NCBI GenBank assembly: GCA_028718185.1
Contig: JAQUMH010000002.1
Span: 192,088-256,087 of the forward strand
Origin: Elusimicrobiota bacterium
Lineage (GTDB): Bacteria; Elusimicrobiota; UBA8919
Reading direction: 5' to 3'
Length of the DNA stretch: 64,000 bases
This document shows positions 25,997 to 33,492 of this stretch, piece after piece; the first letter of the stretch is position 1, and the number at the start of each line of letters is the position of its first letter. The notes under the pieces were generated by a model. It did not search any database. It saw only the letters and a program-made list of their open reading frames with translations, and was not told the origin of the DNA. The position numbers and the translations under genes were made by a program.

Positions 25997-27502
25997 TTAA
26001 TCGCTTAGAAAACTCTTAGAAGATGAAGTCAAACTATCCAGTTTTTTCTTACTATCCGCTTCCACGTAAATACGGATAACCGGTTCTGTTCCCGATAACC
26101 GCAAACCTACCCAGGAACCGTCTTCAAGTATAAACTTATAACCGTCTAATTTATTTATATTTACAACCTTTAGCGAGGATATTTCAGCAGGCGGGTTTTT
26201 TTCAAGTTTTGTTTTTATACTGTTCATTTTCTCTTGCGGGAGATGAAAATTAAGACGAGTCGATAAAATTGTCCCGACTTCTTTATAAATCTGGTTTAAG
26301 ATTTTCCTAAGCGACTTTTTGTTTATTGCGACCATCTCTGCCGCTAAAAGACAAGCTAAAATCCCGTCTTTTTCGGGAATATGTCCAAATATTGTAAGCC
26401 CTCCGGACTCCTCGCCGCCTATAATCATATCCTCTTTTGTCATTACTTCACCTATATACTTGAAACCTACAGGGGTTTCCCTTACCGTAATGTTATATTT
26501 CTTAGCGACTGCATCGATTAAATGCGTTGTCATAACAGAACGGGCAACTACACCTTTCCACTTTCTTGTTTTAACAAGGTGGTCAAGTGAAAGTGCTATC
26601 ATTTCATTTGGTGAAATAAAACTGCCGTCGCTGTCAATAATACCAAAACGGTCGGCATCACCATCAGTTCCAAGTCCTAAATTATATTTTTCTTTCTTCA
26701 ATATACTTAATAGTTCCGTCAAATTCTCTTTTGATGGTTCAGGTGCATGACCTCCAAAAAGCACATCCCTGTAATTATGCAGTATTTTTACTTTGCAGTC
26801 AGCATCCTCAAGAATTTTATCAAGATACCCGCGGGCTGTACCATAAAGAACATCCAGGACTATTTTGATTTTTGATTTTTTTATCGCTTTTAAGTCAATT
26901 AACTCTTCAATTCGCTTTATATAGTTCTTTTCCGGTTCAATTTCCTGTATAAGATTTCTTTTTTTACCTTCCTCATAATTTATCTGCTTGATTTCACGTC
27001 CTGTCCCTTGCTCCCCAAGTTCCTTACACCTGTTTTCTATCGCTTTTGTCGTTTCGGGTAGTGCAGGACCTCCCCATGAAGGTGAAAACTTTAAACCGTT
27101 ATATTCCGGCGGGTTATGGCTCGCAGTGAAATTTATACCTCCGCTGGTTTTTCTTTTTAAAATCTCATATGATATCGCAGGTGTCGGACAATCTCTCTTG
27201 GTGGAAAAAACAGTAATTTCATTAGCCGCTAAAACTTCAGCAGACGTCCTTGCAAAATTTTCAGAACAAAAACGGGTATCATAACCTATAATGACAGCGG
27301 GTGGGCGGGTGAGCGGGTGAGCGGGTGAGTGAGTTGATGAGGTTTTTGTCTTTTGACTTTCACTTATCTGCTTATCTCCTAATCCGCTTACCTGCTTTAT
27401 ATAATCCGCTATTGCCTGGCTGACAAGTTTTACATTATCAAAAGTAAAATCATCCGCTATTATCCCGCGCCAACCTGAGGTTCCAAATTTAATCATTTTC
27501 AT
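25997..27502 (-). CDS. Phosphohexomutase (phosphoglucomutase/phosphomannomutase)
   Basis: The enzyme interconverts hexose 1- and 6-phosphates. Motifs: KFGTSGWRG at the N-terminus; the phosphoserine loop TASHNPPEYNG; the metal loop DGDADRFG; the sugar loop GEESGGL; and the phosphate loop RLSGTEPVIRIY. Between IADYIK and VIIGYDTRF there is an extra stretch of about 25 residues rich in S, T, H and P, encoded by tandem repeats (27297-27340, 27362-27396). Four domains are otherwise complete at 501 residues. The start has little ribosome-site signal. Confidence 0.93.
   Translation of the reverse strand: MKMIKFGTSGWRGIIADDFTFDNVKLVSQAIADYIKQVSGLGDKQISESQKTKTSSTHSPAHPLTRPPAVIIGYDTRFCSENFARTSAEVLAANEITVFSTKRDCPTPAISYEILKRKTSGGINFTASHNPPEYNGLKFSPSWGGPALPETTKAIENRCKELGEQGTGREIKQINYEEGKKRNLIQEIEPEKNYIKRIEELIDLKAIKKSKIKIVLDVLYGTARGYLDKILEDADCKVKILHNYRDVLFGGHAPEPSKENLTELLSILKKEKYNLGLGTDGDADRFGIIDSDGSFISPNEMIALSLDHLVKTRKWKGVVARSVMTTHLIDAVAKKYNITVRETPVGFKYIGEVMTKEDMIIGGEESGGLTIFGHIPEKDGILACLLAAEMVAINKKSLRKILNQIYKEVGTILSTRLNFHLPQEKMNSIKTKLEKNPPAEISSLKVVNINKLDGYKFILEDGSWVGLRLSGTEPVIRIYVEADSKKKLDSLTSSSKSFLSD
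27297..27396. repeat. In-frame tandem-repeat insertion within the phosphohexomutase gene
   Basis: Units of gcgggtgagcgggtga (27297-27340) and a second array of gcttatct/ccgctta units (27362-27396) code for a loop absent from typical family members. The motif gcggataagc in the second array recurs in the PorV-like gene at 3229-3252. Confidence 0.65.
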
Positions 27503-27520
27503 ACTCCTTAAACTGAATAC

Positions 27521-28573
27521 CTAATCTTTTTCTTTTAAGTTAGTAAATTTTACTATGACTTCAGAAACACCGTTTAGCACCACCGAAATTATGTAAACCA
27601 AAATTGCTAATGCAACTGATACAAAAACAGCAAAAAGAGGATTTTTAAATAATAAGAAAACGAAAATTATCAAAACCAAAACTACCCCGGCAACAGATGA
27701 TAACCACGACAAGAATTTGAATGCATTGGATATTCTTTCAAGCGACCTATAAGGTGTAATTTTCAATTTCTCAACCGGTGCAGCGACCTGCAACGCCTTA
27801 CCACAAGTTTTACAATACCATGCTCTTAAAGAATTCTGAGTATTACAAATATCACAATTTTTTAAAGTAACTTCTACTAACGGTTTTCTGTGAAAAATAT
27901 AAAGTTTTTCAACAAGCCCAAGTATAAACCATAGATTTATACCGACAACAGCACCTGCTAACGCTTCAATAAATTTTTCGGAAATCCAGGTTGTTCTGTC
28001 TATATCTATCAATAAAGATGCATATAGCTCAGAGCCTAAACCACCGCCAATCGCACCGCCTATAAGACCCGCAATCATACCAACCAGTATTTTATTTTTA
28101 TTTTTTTCTATTATACCGCTAGTCATTCCAATAAAAATGCCGGCAATTGCCCACGAAAATGAATGTGAAATTGAATAAGCAAACGCATAACTCGAAAATG
28201 CATCGTAAACCACCCTGTTAATTAAGCCGCCAATAACACCGCCAATGCATCCAAGAATACCTCCGAGAAACGCCTTGTAAGATGAATGCTCAATAATACC
28301 GCCGACATTACCTAAGAAAGCACCGCCAATCGCACCACCAACAACCAAATGAACCACAATAGAAGATGACGAACCTATTGCACGGCTTAAAGCGATAGAA
28401 AGAACCCAACCAATAATTCCTGCAAACATTCCGCCTAAAGCGCGTCGCATAATCCAGCTAAAAGTTCCTACAACGCTTAATAATTGTTGACTTCTAAGAG
28501 TTACTGCAAGACCGCAACGATAGCAATACTTATCACTTGTCTCCGTAACATTACCGCAACTTGGACAAATCAT
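27521..28573 (-). CDS. Zinc-ribbon, glycine-rich multi-pass membrane protein
   Basis: An N-terminal zinc ribbon (CPSCGNVTETSDKYCYRCG) precedes a long region (about 35-230) of glycine- and alanine-rich membrane helices with GGAIGG-type repeats. A second CxxC pair follows (CDICNTQ; CKTCGKAL), then two helices at about 290-335. The pattern resembles zinc-ribbon membrane proteins of unknown role. It overlaps the upstream IMPase gene by 4 nt (ATGA). No catalytic motif is seen. Confidence 0.75.
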   Translation of the reverse strand: MICPSCGNVTETSDKYCYRCGLAVTLRSQQLLSVVGTFSWIMRRALGGMFAGIIGWVLSIALSRAIGSSSSIVVHLVVGGAIGGAFLGNVGGIIEHSSYKAFLGGILGCIGGVIGGLINRVVYDAFSSYAFAYSISHSFSWAIAGIFIGMTSGIIEKNKNKILVGMIAGLIGGAIGGGLGSELYASLLIDIDRTTWISEKFIEALAGAVVGINLWFILGLVEKLYIFHRKPLVEVTLKNCDICNTQNSLRAWYCKTCGKALQVAAPVEKLKITPYRSLERISNAFKFLSWLSSVAGVVLVLIIFVFLLFKNPLFAVFVSVALAILVYIISVVLNGVSEVIVKFTNLKEKD

Positions 28574-29364
28574 CTTTTTCCTCCTATAATTTCTAACGCT
28601 TTCTTATGAATTTTCGAATTTGAAGCAAAAAGAGACCCGCCGAATAAATACCCGCCATTACCAGAAAAATCCGAGACGTTACCTCCTGCTTCTTTCACTA
28701 TAAGTGCTCCCGCAGCGACATCCCATGGTTTCAATCCTTCTTCCCAGAAACCTTCAAAACGGCCACATGCAACATAACATAAATCAAGAGCAGCAGAACC
28801 AAGCCGCCTTACCCCTTCCGCCTGCTCATTGAATTTTCCAAATATTTTAATCAGTTTTCCCTGATTTTTCATATAATTACTATACGGGAAACCAGTAACA
28901 ATCAGCGAGTGCTTTAAATCTTTTGTTTTTGAAACATTTATTTTTTTACCGTTAAGATACGCACCTTTACCCTTAATTGCATGAAAAAACTCTTTACTAA
29001 CAGGATTATAGACAATACCGAACAGTGCATCGTTCCCGTTGTAAAGCGCAATGGATATTGAAAAAATCGGGAGCCCGTGCATAAAATTTACTGTTCCGTC
29101 AATCGGGTCAAGAATCCACAGAAGCCCGTTATGATTTTTTTTCTTTTTATTGCAGCTTTCCTCGCATAGAAATTCTACTTCCGGAAATTCCTTTTTCAAT
29201 AGAGATATTATTAATTTTTCCGACTTTTTATCTGCAGTCGTAACAGGGTTCCTTTCACTTTTATAATTAACCTTAAATCCTCCCAAAAAGTATTTTTTCA
29301 GGATTTCGCTTGACCTGAAAACCGCCTTCCGGGTTGCTTCAAAGTATTTTGAAATATTATTCAT
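28570..29364 (-). CDS. Inositol monophosphatase family protein
   Basis: These Mg-dependent phosphatases act on inositol-1-phosphate, fructose-1,6-bisphosphate or related substrates. The signature LWILDPIDGTVNFMHGLPIFSIS gives the metal ligands. CEES-type residues (EFLCEESC), and WDVAAGALIVKEAGG near the C-terminus, complete the pattern. A longer start at 29391 would add MVSLSNHKT, which is the translation of a dispersed intergenic repeat, so I use MNNISKYF at 29364. That choice leaves no clear Shine-Dalgarno sequence, but a consensus promoter lies upstream at 29418-29446. Confidence 0.9.
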   Translation of the reverse strand: MNNISKYFEATRKAVFRSSEILKKYFLGGFKVNYKSERNPVTTADKKSEKLIISLLKKEFPEVEFLCEESCNKKKKNHNGLLWILDPIDGTVNFMHGLPIFSISIALYNGNDALFGIVYNPVSKEFFHAIKGKGAYLNGKKINVSKTKDLKHSLIVTGFPYSNYMKNQGKLIKIFGKFNEQAEGVRRLGSAALDLCYVACGRFEGFWEEGLKPWDVAAGALIVKEAGGNVSDFSGNGGYLFGGSLFASNSKIHKKALEIIGGKR

Positions 29365-29365
29365 T

Positions 29366-29400
29366 GTTTTGTGGTTCGACAAGCTCACCACGAGCTTGCT
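29366..29400. repeat. Dispersed repeat in the IMPase leader
   Basis: This is a short palindrome-like unit with aagctc and gagctt arms around a ggtg loop. Read as codons on the minus strand it gives MVSLSNH, a familiar false N-terminus in bacterial annotations. Confidence 0.55.
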
Positions 29401-29417
29401 ATGTATTGATAGTTTCG

Positions 29418-29446
29418 ATTATATAAGATTATATTTTCACTGTCAA
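29418..29446 (-). promoter_or_regulatory. Consensus promoter for the IMPase/zinc-ribbon operon
   Basis: TTGACA (29441-29446), a 17-bp spacer and TATAAT (29418-29423). The leader would be about 47 nt and contain the MVSLSNH repeat. Confidence 0.85.
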
Positions 29447-29504
29447 TATAATAACTCAATTTTACGTAAAATTTTAGACAGGATTGCAGAATTTATCTAT
29501 TTGT

Positions 29505-29533
29505 AAAATAAAAAAGCCAATTTATCAATTGGC
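29505..29533 (-). terminator. Intrinsic terminator of the toxin-antitoxin locus
   Basis: GCCAATT (29516-29522) pairs with AATTGGC (29527-29533) around TATC. On the minus strand the stem is followed by a T-rich tract. It lies about 40 nt after the toxin stop. Confidence 0.8.
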
Positions 29534-29571
29534 TTTAGGAATTACAGACTATATCATGATTATTAAGACAA

Positions 29572-29826
29572 TTATCCACGATATACTTCTTTTCGATGAG
29601 CGATTCTTAAAATTAAAACTACATTCTGTCCCAAAGTGTATATTATCCGGTAGTCGCCTATTCTTAAACTATATAACCCGGCAAAATCACCGGTTAAACG
29701 TTTGCCACACATAGGATTTTTTGTTAACTCTTCTTCAATTTGTTTTGCTATTTTTATTCGCTGAAAATGGTCAATATTTTTGTAGTCTTTAGCAACTGAT
29801 TTTTTGTATGTTATTTTATTTTGCAA
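29572..29826 (-). CDS. RelE/ParE-family toxin
   Basis: This 84-residue protein has the RelE/ParE fold pattern: KITYKKSVAKDYKNID, then helix RIKIAKQIEEELTKNP, then GLYSLRIGDYRIIYTL and VLILRIAHRKEVY. The basic residues R in SLRIGDYR and the HRKEVY end match the catalytic or nucleic-acid-binding face of the family. It overlaps the antitoxin by 11 nt. The target (ribosome-bound mRNA or gyrase) cannot be told from sequence alone. Confidence 0.9.
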   Translation of the reverse strand: MQNKITYKKSVAKDYKNIDHFQRIKIAKQIEEELTKNPMCGKRLTGDFAGLYSLRIGDYRIIYTLGQNVVLILRIAHRKEVYRG

Positions 29827-30031
29827 TTAAACCTCTCATTTCTTTACTTGAAATAGTTTCATCCTGCGGATCATTTAACCTGTCAATTGCAATCTGACAA
29901 TCAGCATATTCTTTGACATATGTTTCCAGCGCTTTCCTTATAATAAAAGTCTTAGTTCGCTGAAGTTTTTTAGATATAGAGTTGACTTCATGTAGTAAAG
30001 ATGCCGGTAAACGAAAAGCGGTTAATATCAT
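29816..30031 (-). CDS. Ribbon-helix-helix antitoxin
   Basis: This 71-residue protein starts MILTAFRLPASLLHEVNSIS, with KTFIIRKALETYVKEYAD, the beta strand and two helices of RHH/RelB-type antitoxins. The C-terminal half (RLNDPQDETISSKEMRG) probably binds the toxin. The start at 30031 has AAGGAGG upstream; the longer frame to 30064 lacks one. Together with the toxin it forms a complete pair with its own promoter and terminator. Confidence 0.88.
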   Translation of the reverse strand: MILTAFRLPASLLHEVNSISKKLQRTKTFIIRKALETYVKEYADCQIAIDRLNDPQDETISSKEMRGLIAK

Positions 30032-30054
30032 AATAATCCTCCTTTTGCTATATA

Positions 30055-30083
30055 AGTATAACATAGTATAACAAATTTGTCAA
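30055..30083 (-). promoter_or_regulatory. Toxin-antitoxin promoter with tandem 10-bp operator-like repeats
   Basis: TTGACA (30078-30083), a 17-bp spacer and TATACT (30055-30060). The spacer and -10 contain two tandem copies of TGTTATACT(A/T), the spacing expected for RHH antitoxin binding and autoregulation. Confidence 0.8.
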
Positions 30084-30204
30084 GCACTTTTTTGATTTCA
30101 CAGATAAAACATATTTCTTTTTGAATATCCCTCTACCTATTAGACAAACAACTTTTATAAATTTTGTGTTGATAGTGAACTATATTTTTATTTTCTTCAC
30201 AACA

Positions 30205-30229
30205 TTGCTTGCCGAGGGCAAGCAACTAC
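30205..30229 (-). repeat. REP-like singlet: GTAG plus hairpin
   Basis: On the minus strand GTAG (30226-30229) is followed by a TTGCTTGCC/GGCAAGCAA hairpin (30205-30225). Confidence 0.6.
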
Positions 30230-30311
30230 ATTTTCAAAACAAATAGATTTTCTAACAGAAAGTGAAAAATCACTATACAACTCAAAGTAATTTCATTTTC
30301 TACAACATTTT

Positions 30312-30340
30312 TAGATTGCTTCGCTTCGTTCGCAATGACA
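30312..30340. repeat. Half copy of the CATTGCGAG-type repeat
   Basis: agattgcttcgcttcg followed by ttcgcaatgaca matches one arm of the palindrome at 21091-21167. The rest of 30084-30374 shows no gene. Confidence 0.55.
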
Positions 30341-30374
30341 AGAAAGTATTGGGATTTGTTGGGAAGGTCGCAAA

Positions 30375-31364
30375 TTAAATCTTTATTCTTATTATATCGC
30401 CGTCTTGAACTACATAGTCTTTGCCTTCAAGGCGAATGATGCCTTTTTCCTGCAATGCTTTTTCCGAGCCGTATTTTTCAAGTTCTGAGAAGTTGAAGAC
30501 TTCTGCTTTTATGAACTTTTTTTCAAAATCGGTGTGTATCTTGCCGGCGGCTTTTTGAGCTGTTGTCCCTCTCTTTATGTTCCATGCCCTTATTTCTGTT
30601 CCAACTGTTGTATAAAAGGTTATTAAATCAAGCAATTTGTAACTTGCTAAAATCAAATTTCCAAGTTCAGATTTTACTTCCAATTCTTTCTTTTCTTCTT
30701 CGGTAAGTTCCTGAATTTCATCTTCAAGTTTTGCATTTATTGGAATCAACTGATAGGGAATAGAAGATAGGGAATAGGTAGTAGAATCTTTTACGTTTGC
30801 AATATAGATAACAGGTATAGTAGATAATAATTGAAGATTAAAGATTAAAGAATTAAGATTAACCGATATGCCTTTATCGATTGAATCTTTTATTTTGTAA
30901 AGAACTTCGAGCTCGTCTTTTGCTTCTTTAATTCCGCATTTGGCTCTTGGTGAAACGGAAGATATTTTTTTAACGACTACGTCTAAATCTGCAATGGAAA
31001 GTTCTGTTTTTATAATTTCAATTTCATCTGACGGATTACAATTTTCCCTGAAACACCCTACAACATGGACCACAGCGTCCATTTCCCTTATATGTGATAA
31101 AAACTTATTCCCAAGCCCTTCTCCTTTTGATGCGCCTTTTACAAGACCTGCAATATCAACAAATCTTATGGTTGTGGGTGTGAGTTTTTCCGGTTTGTAT
31201 ATTTCACCTAATTTTTTGAGGTGCTCATCGGGGACTGCAACGATTCCTATGTTCGGTTCTATGGTTGTGAAAGGATAATCAGCAACAACGGCGTGTGCAT
31301 TTGTCAGTGCATTAAAGATGGTAGATTTACCAACATTGGGAAGTCCAATAATTCCTATTTGCAT
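30375..31364 (-). CDS. ychF: YchF/Obg-family ATPase-GTPase
   Basis: YchF is a ribosome-associated NTPase that prefers ATP. G-domain motifs: GLPNVGKSTIFNALTNA, DYPFTTIEPNIG and VDIAGLVKGASKGEGLGNKFL; a C-terminal TGS region includes FNFSELEKYG. At 329 residues it is shorter than the usual 360 or so. The segment from GISVNLNSLIFN through VKDSTTYSLSSIPYQLI is unusual and encoded by two tandem-repeat stretches (30752-30785, 30831-30862). The coiled-coil arm is apparently reduced. Confidence 0.92.
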   Translation of the reverse strand: MQIGIIGLPNVGKSTIFNALTNAHAVVADYPFTTIEPNIGIVAVPDEHLKKLGEIYKPEKLTPTTIRFVDIAGLVKGASKGEGLGNKFLSHIREMDAVVHVVGCFRENCNPSDEIEIIKTELSIADLDVVVKKISSVSPRAKCGIKEAKDELEVLYKIKDSIDKGISVNLNSLIFNLQLLSTIPVIYIANVKDSTTYSLSSIPYQLIPINAKLEDEIQELTEEEKKELEVKSELGNLILASYKLLDLITFYTTVGTEIRAWNIKRGTTAQKAAGKIHTDFEKKFIKAEVFNFSELEKYGSEKALQEKGIIRLEGKDYVVQDGDIIRIKI

Positions 31365-31406
31365 AGATTAAAAACAAGGTAGAGAACAAAATGTTTTTTA
31401 ATTTTC

Positions 31407-31459
31407 TCCCCCTCATCTTTCATCTTCTCCCCTTTGGGGAGAAGAAAGAGTTGAGGGGT
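31407..31459. repeat. CCCCTCATC hairpin repeat, copy 2 (best conserved)
   Basis: CCCCTCATC/TTGAGGGG outer arms and CTTCTCCCC/GGGGAGAAG inner arms form a hairpin of about 50 nt. It lies between ychF and the upstream ligase gene. Confidence 0.75.
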
Positions 31460-31461
31460 AA

Positions 31462-33492
31462 TTATTTTTTAGGTTTTGCTATAGATAAATTTGAAAGATT
31501 TCTTTTCGCTAGTTCAAAATTCGGGTCGATAGATAATGCCTTATTATAACACTCTCTTGCTTCATCGATACGGTTTAACCGCATATTTACATAACCAAGA
31601 TTATTCCAGATATCTTTGTTTGAAGAGCTGATAAAAACTGCACGGTGATAAATATTTCTTGCTTGCTCATATTTTTCAGAGAAAAGATAAATATTGCCTA
31701 ATCCCATAACTGCATCCAGCGAAAATGGATTTATAAAAATCGCTCTTTTGTAATTTTCAACAGCGATATCAAACTCTTTCCGCTGGGCATGAATAGTTGC
31801 CATATTAAAATATATTTCATCATAACCCGGGTTTGCAGCTATTGCTTCGTTATACATAAATATTGCTTTTTTCTGATACTCGTCCAGTTGAGAAATTGCA
31901 TTTGCCTGTCGAAATTGCGCAGCCATTCGTGCATAAGCATTTGCAAGTTCATAACTATTATTGACTTCTAACCGGTGTAACTTATACGCTTTCTCTAAAT
32001 ATGGAACCGCCTGTTCTATAGGAGTATTGGACCTTTTGGAAAGTTTGAAACCGGTGAAATAATTTTCCTCTGCAATGAATATACTAACATACATTTTTAC
32101 TAATATCAGGAAAAACCCGATTAAAATCCATGATAATATTTTTGTAGTAGAATTGTGATTTAATACTTTCTTTTCTGCTGTGCCGAAACCTGCTAAAATA
32201 CCAAGATTCATCCAAAAGAAAAAACCCGGTATCACAAAATATAATGTTACATTTACTATATTATCAACAAGCATTCCTATTATTCCGGCAAAAATACCGA
32301 CAGCAATCGTTTTCTGAAAATCAAGTTTTATATTTTTAATTTGATGTATTCCAAATTTAATAATACAAAAAATAACCCACAAAAATATACCAAGTCCGAT
32401 AATCCCTATTTGTGAAAGATTTTCAAGAAAAACATTATGGGCGTTATTAGCATGGGTCCTCTGTGTCAACATTGGATGTATTAAATAACGCTGCTGATAA
32501 AAAGGAAACAATGTCTCAAATAATCCCCACCCGCATCCGAGAACAGGATTTTGTTTTGCTATATCCCATGCAGAAAGCCATATTAAAAACCTTTGATATG
32601 CTGCAGGACCTGATTTCTCTATGCTAAATATACTGGCGACTCTGTCCATTGTATAAAAACCAAATGTCTTTGTTTCATTTTGCCATCTTACAGGAATAAA
32701 CATAACTAAAACAACAACCAGAATTAGACCATAAAACCATTTTTTGGCAGCTAATATTTTTTCTTTGAACGAAAATACAATAATAATAAATGCTGCCCCT
32801 AAACCAAGCCATGATGACCTTGCCATGGTACAGAAAAGAGCTAAAATCATATCTATTAATAAAATAATATATAAAAATTTTTCATATGCTGATTTAGTAA
32901 AAATAAATGACGTAAAAGCCAGCGGAATCATTAAAACAAGAAAGCTGGATATAAAAACAGGATTGCCAAACGTAGATACACATCTTTTTATTCCATATGG
33001 ATTTACTATTTGCTGCCAGATAGGTTCTATGTCAAAATATTGTAAAATCGCATATGTACTTGCAATAAATGCAACAAGATATGATAAGGTGAGTATTTTT
33101 TTTATCGTTTTTTCGTCTCTTATGATATTTACTGCCACATAATATGCTAAAACACAATTAATCAGGATGTATAGATTATTTCTCAAACCTTCCGACCATA
33201 CCACGCTGGTATATCCCGGAATTATGCCAAAACCGGCTACTTCATATTTTACGAAAAACGCTCTTATAAATGTAAATATAATAAAACCTAAAAACACTAA
33301 AATCGGCAAATCTAATCGTGTGCGATAAAAAACAATTTTATTATTTTTAAAAGAATTAATAAGAAACAGGATAAAGATAAAAAGGAGTGAAATATACAAG
33401 ATTGTTCCTTGTATTACATAAGGATTTCTGGTAACATTTGTAAAAAAAATAAGCGGGCAAACAACAATAGCAAAATATAATATGCTTTTCAT
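31462..33492 (-). CDS. O-antigen ligase-family membrane protein with C-terminal TPR, paralogue 2
   Basis: About twelve membrane helices span residues 1-450, with CVSTFGNPVFISSFLVLMIPL, ARSSWLGLGAAFI, NPVLGCGWGLFETLFP and NNAHNVFLENLSQIGIIG. Residues about 530-670 are TPR repeats (EIYFNMATIHAQRKEFDIAV; DIWNNLGYVNMRLNR). It begins at the last base of paralogue 3 and is co-transcribed with it. The predicted role is glycan ligation or polymerisation at the inner membrane. Confidence 0.86.
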   Translation of the reverse strand: MKSILYFAIVVCPLIFFTNVTRNPYVIQGTILYISLLFIFILFLINSFKNNKIVFYRTRLDLPILVFLGFIIFTFIRAFFVKYEVAGFGIIPGYTSVVWSEGLRNNLYILINCVLAYYVAVNIIRDEKTIKKILTLSYLVAFIASTYAILQYFDIEPIWQQIVNPYGIKRCVSTFGNPVFISSFLVLMIPLAFTSFIFTKSAYEKFLYIILLIDMILALFCTMARSSWLGLGAAFIIIVFSFKEKILAAKKWFYGLILVVVLVMFIPVRWQNETKTFGFYTMDRVASIFSIEKSGPAAYQRFLIWLSAWDIAKQNPVLGCGWGLFETLFPFYQQRYLIHPMLTQRTHANNAHNVFLENLSQIGIIGLGIFLWVIFCIIKFGIHQIKNIKLDFQKTIAVGIFAGIIGMLVDNIVNVTLYFVIPGFFFWMNLGILAGFGTAEKKVLNHNSTTKILSWILIGFFLILVKMYVSIFIAEENYFTGFKLSKRSNTPIEQAVPYLEKAYKLHRLEVNNSYELANAYARMAAQFRQANAISQLDEYQKKAIFMYNEAIAANPGYDEIYFNMATIHAQRKEFDIAVENYKRAIFINPFSLDAVMGLGNIYLFSEKYEQARNIYHRAVFISSSNKDIWNNLGYVNMRLNRIDEARECYNKALSIDPNFELAKRNLSNLSIAKPKK

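Noticed and set aside
26319-26750. 143-codon plus-strand frame
   Set aside because: Antisense to the conserved core of the phosphohexomutase; no recognisable domain.
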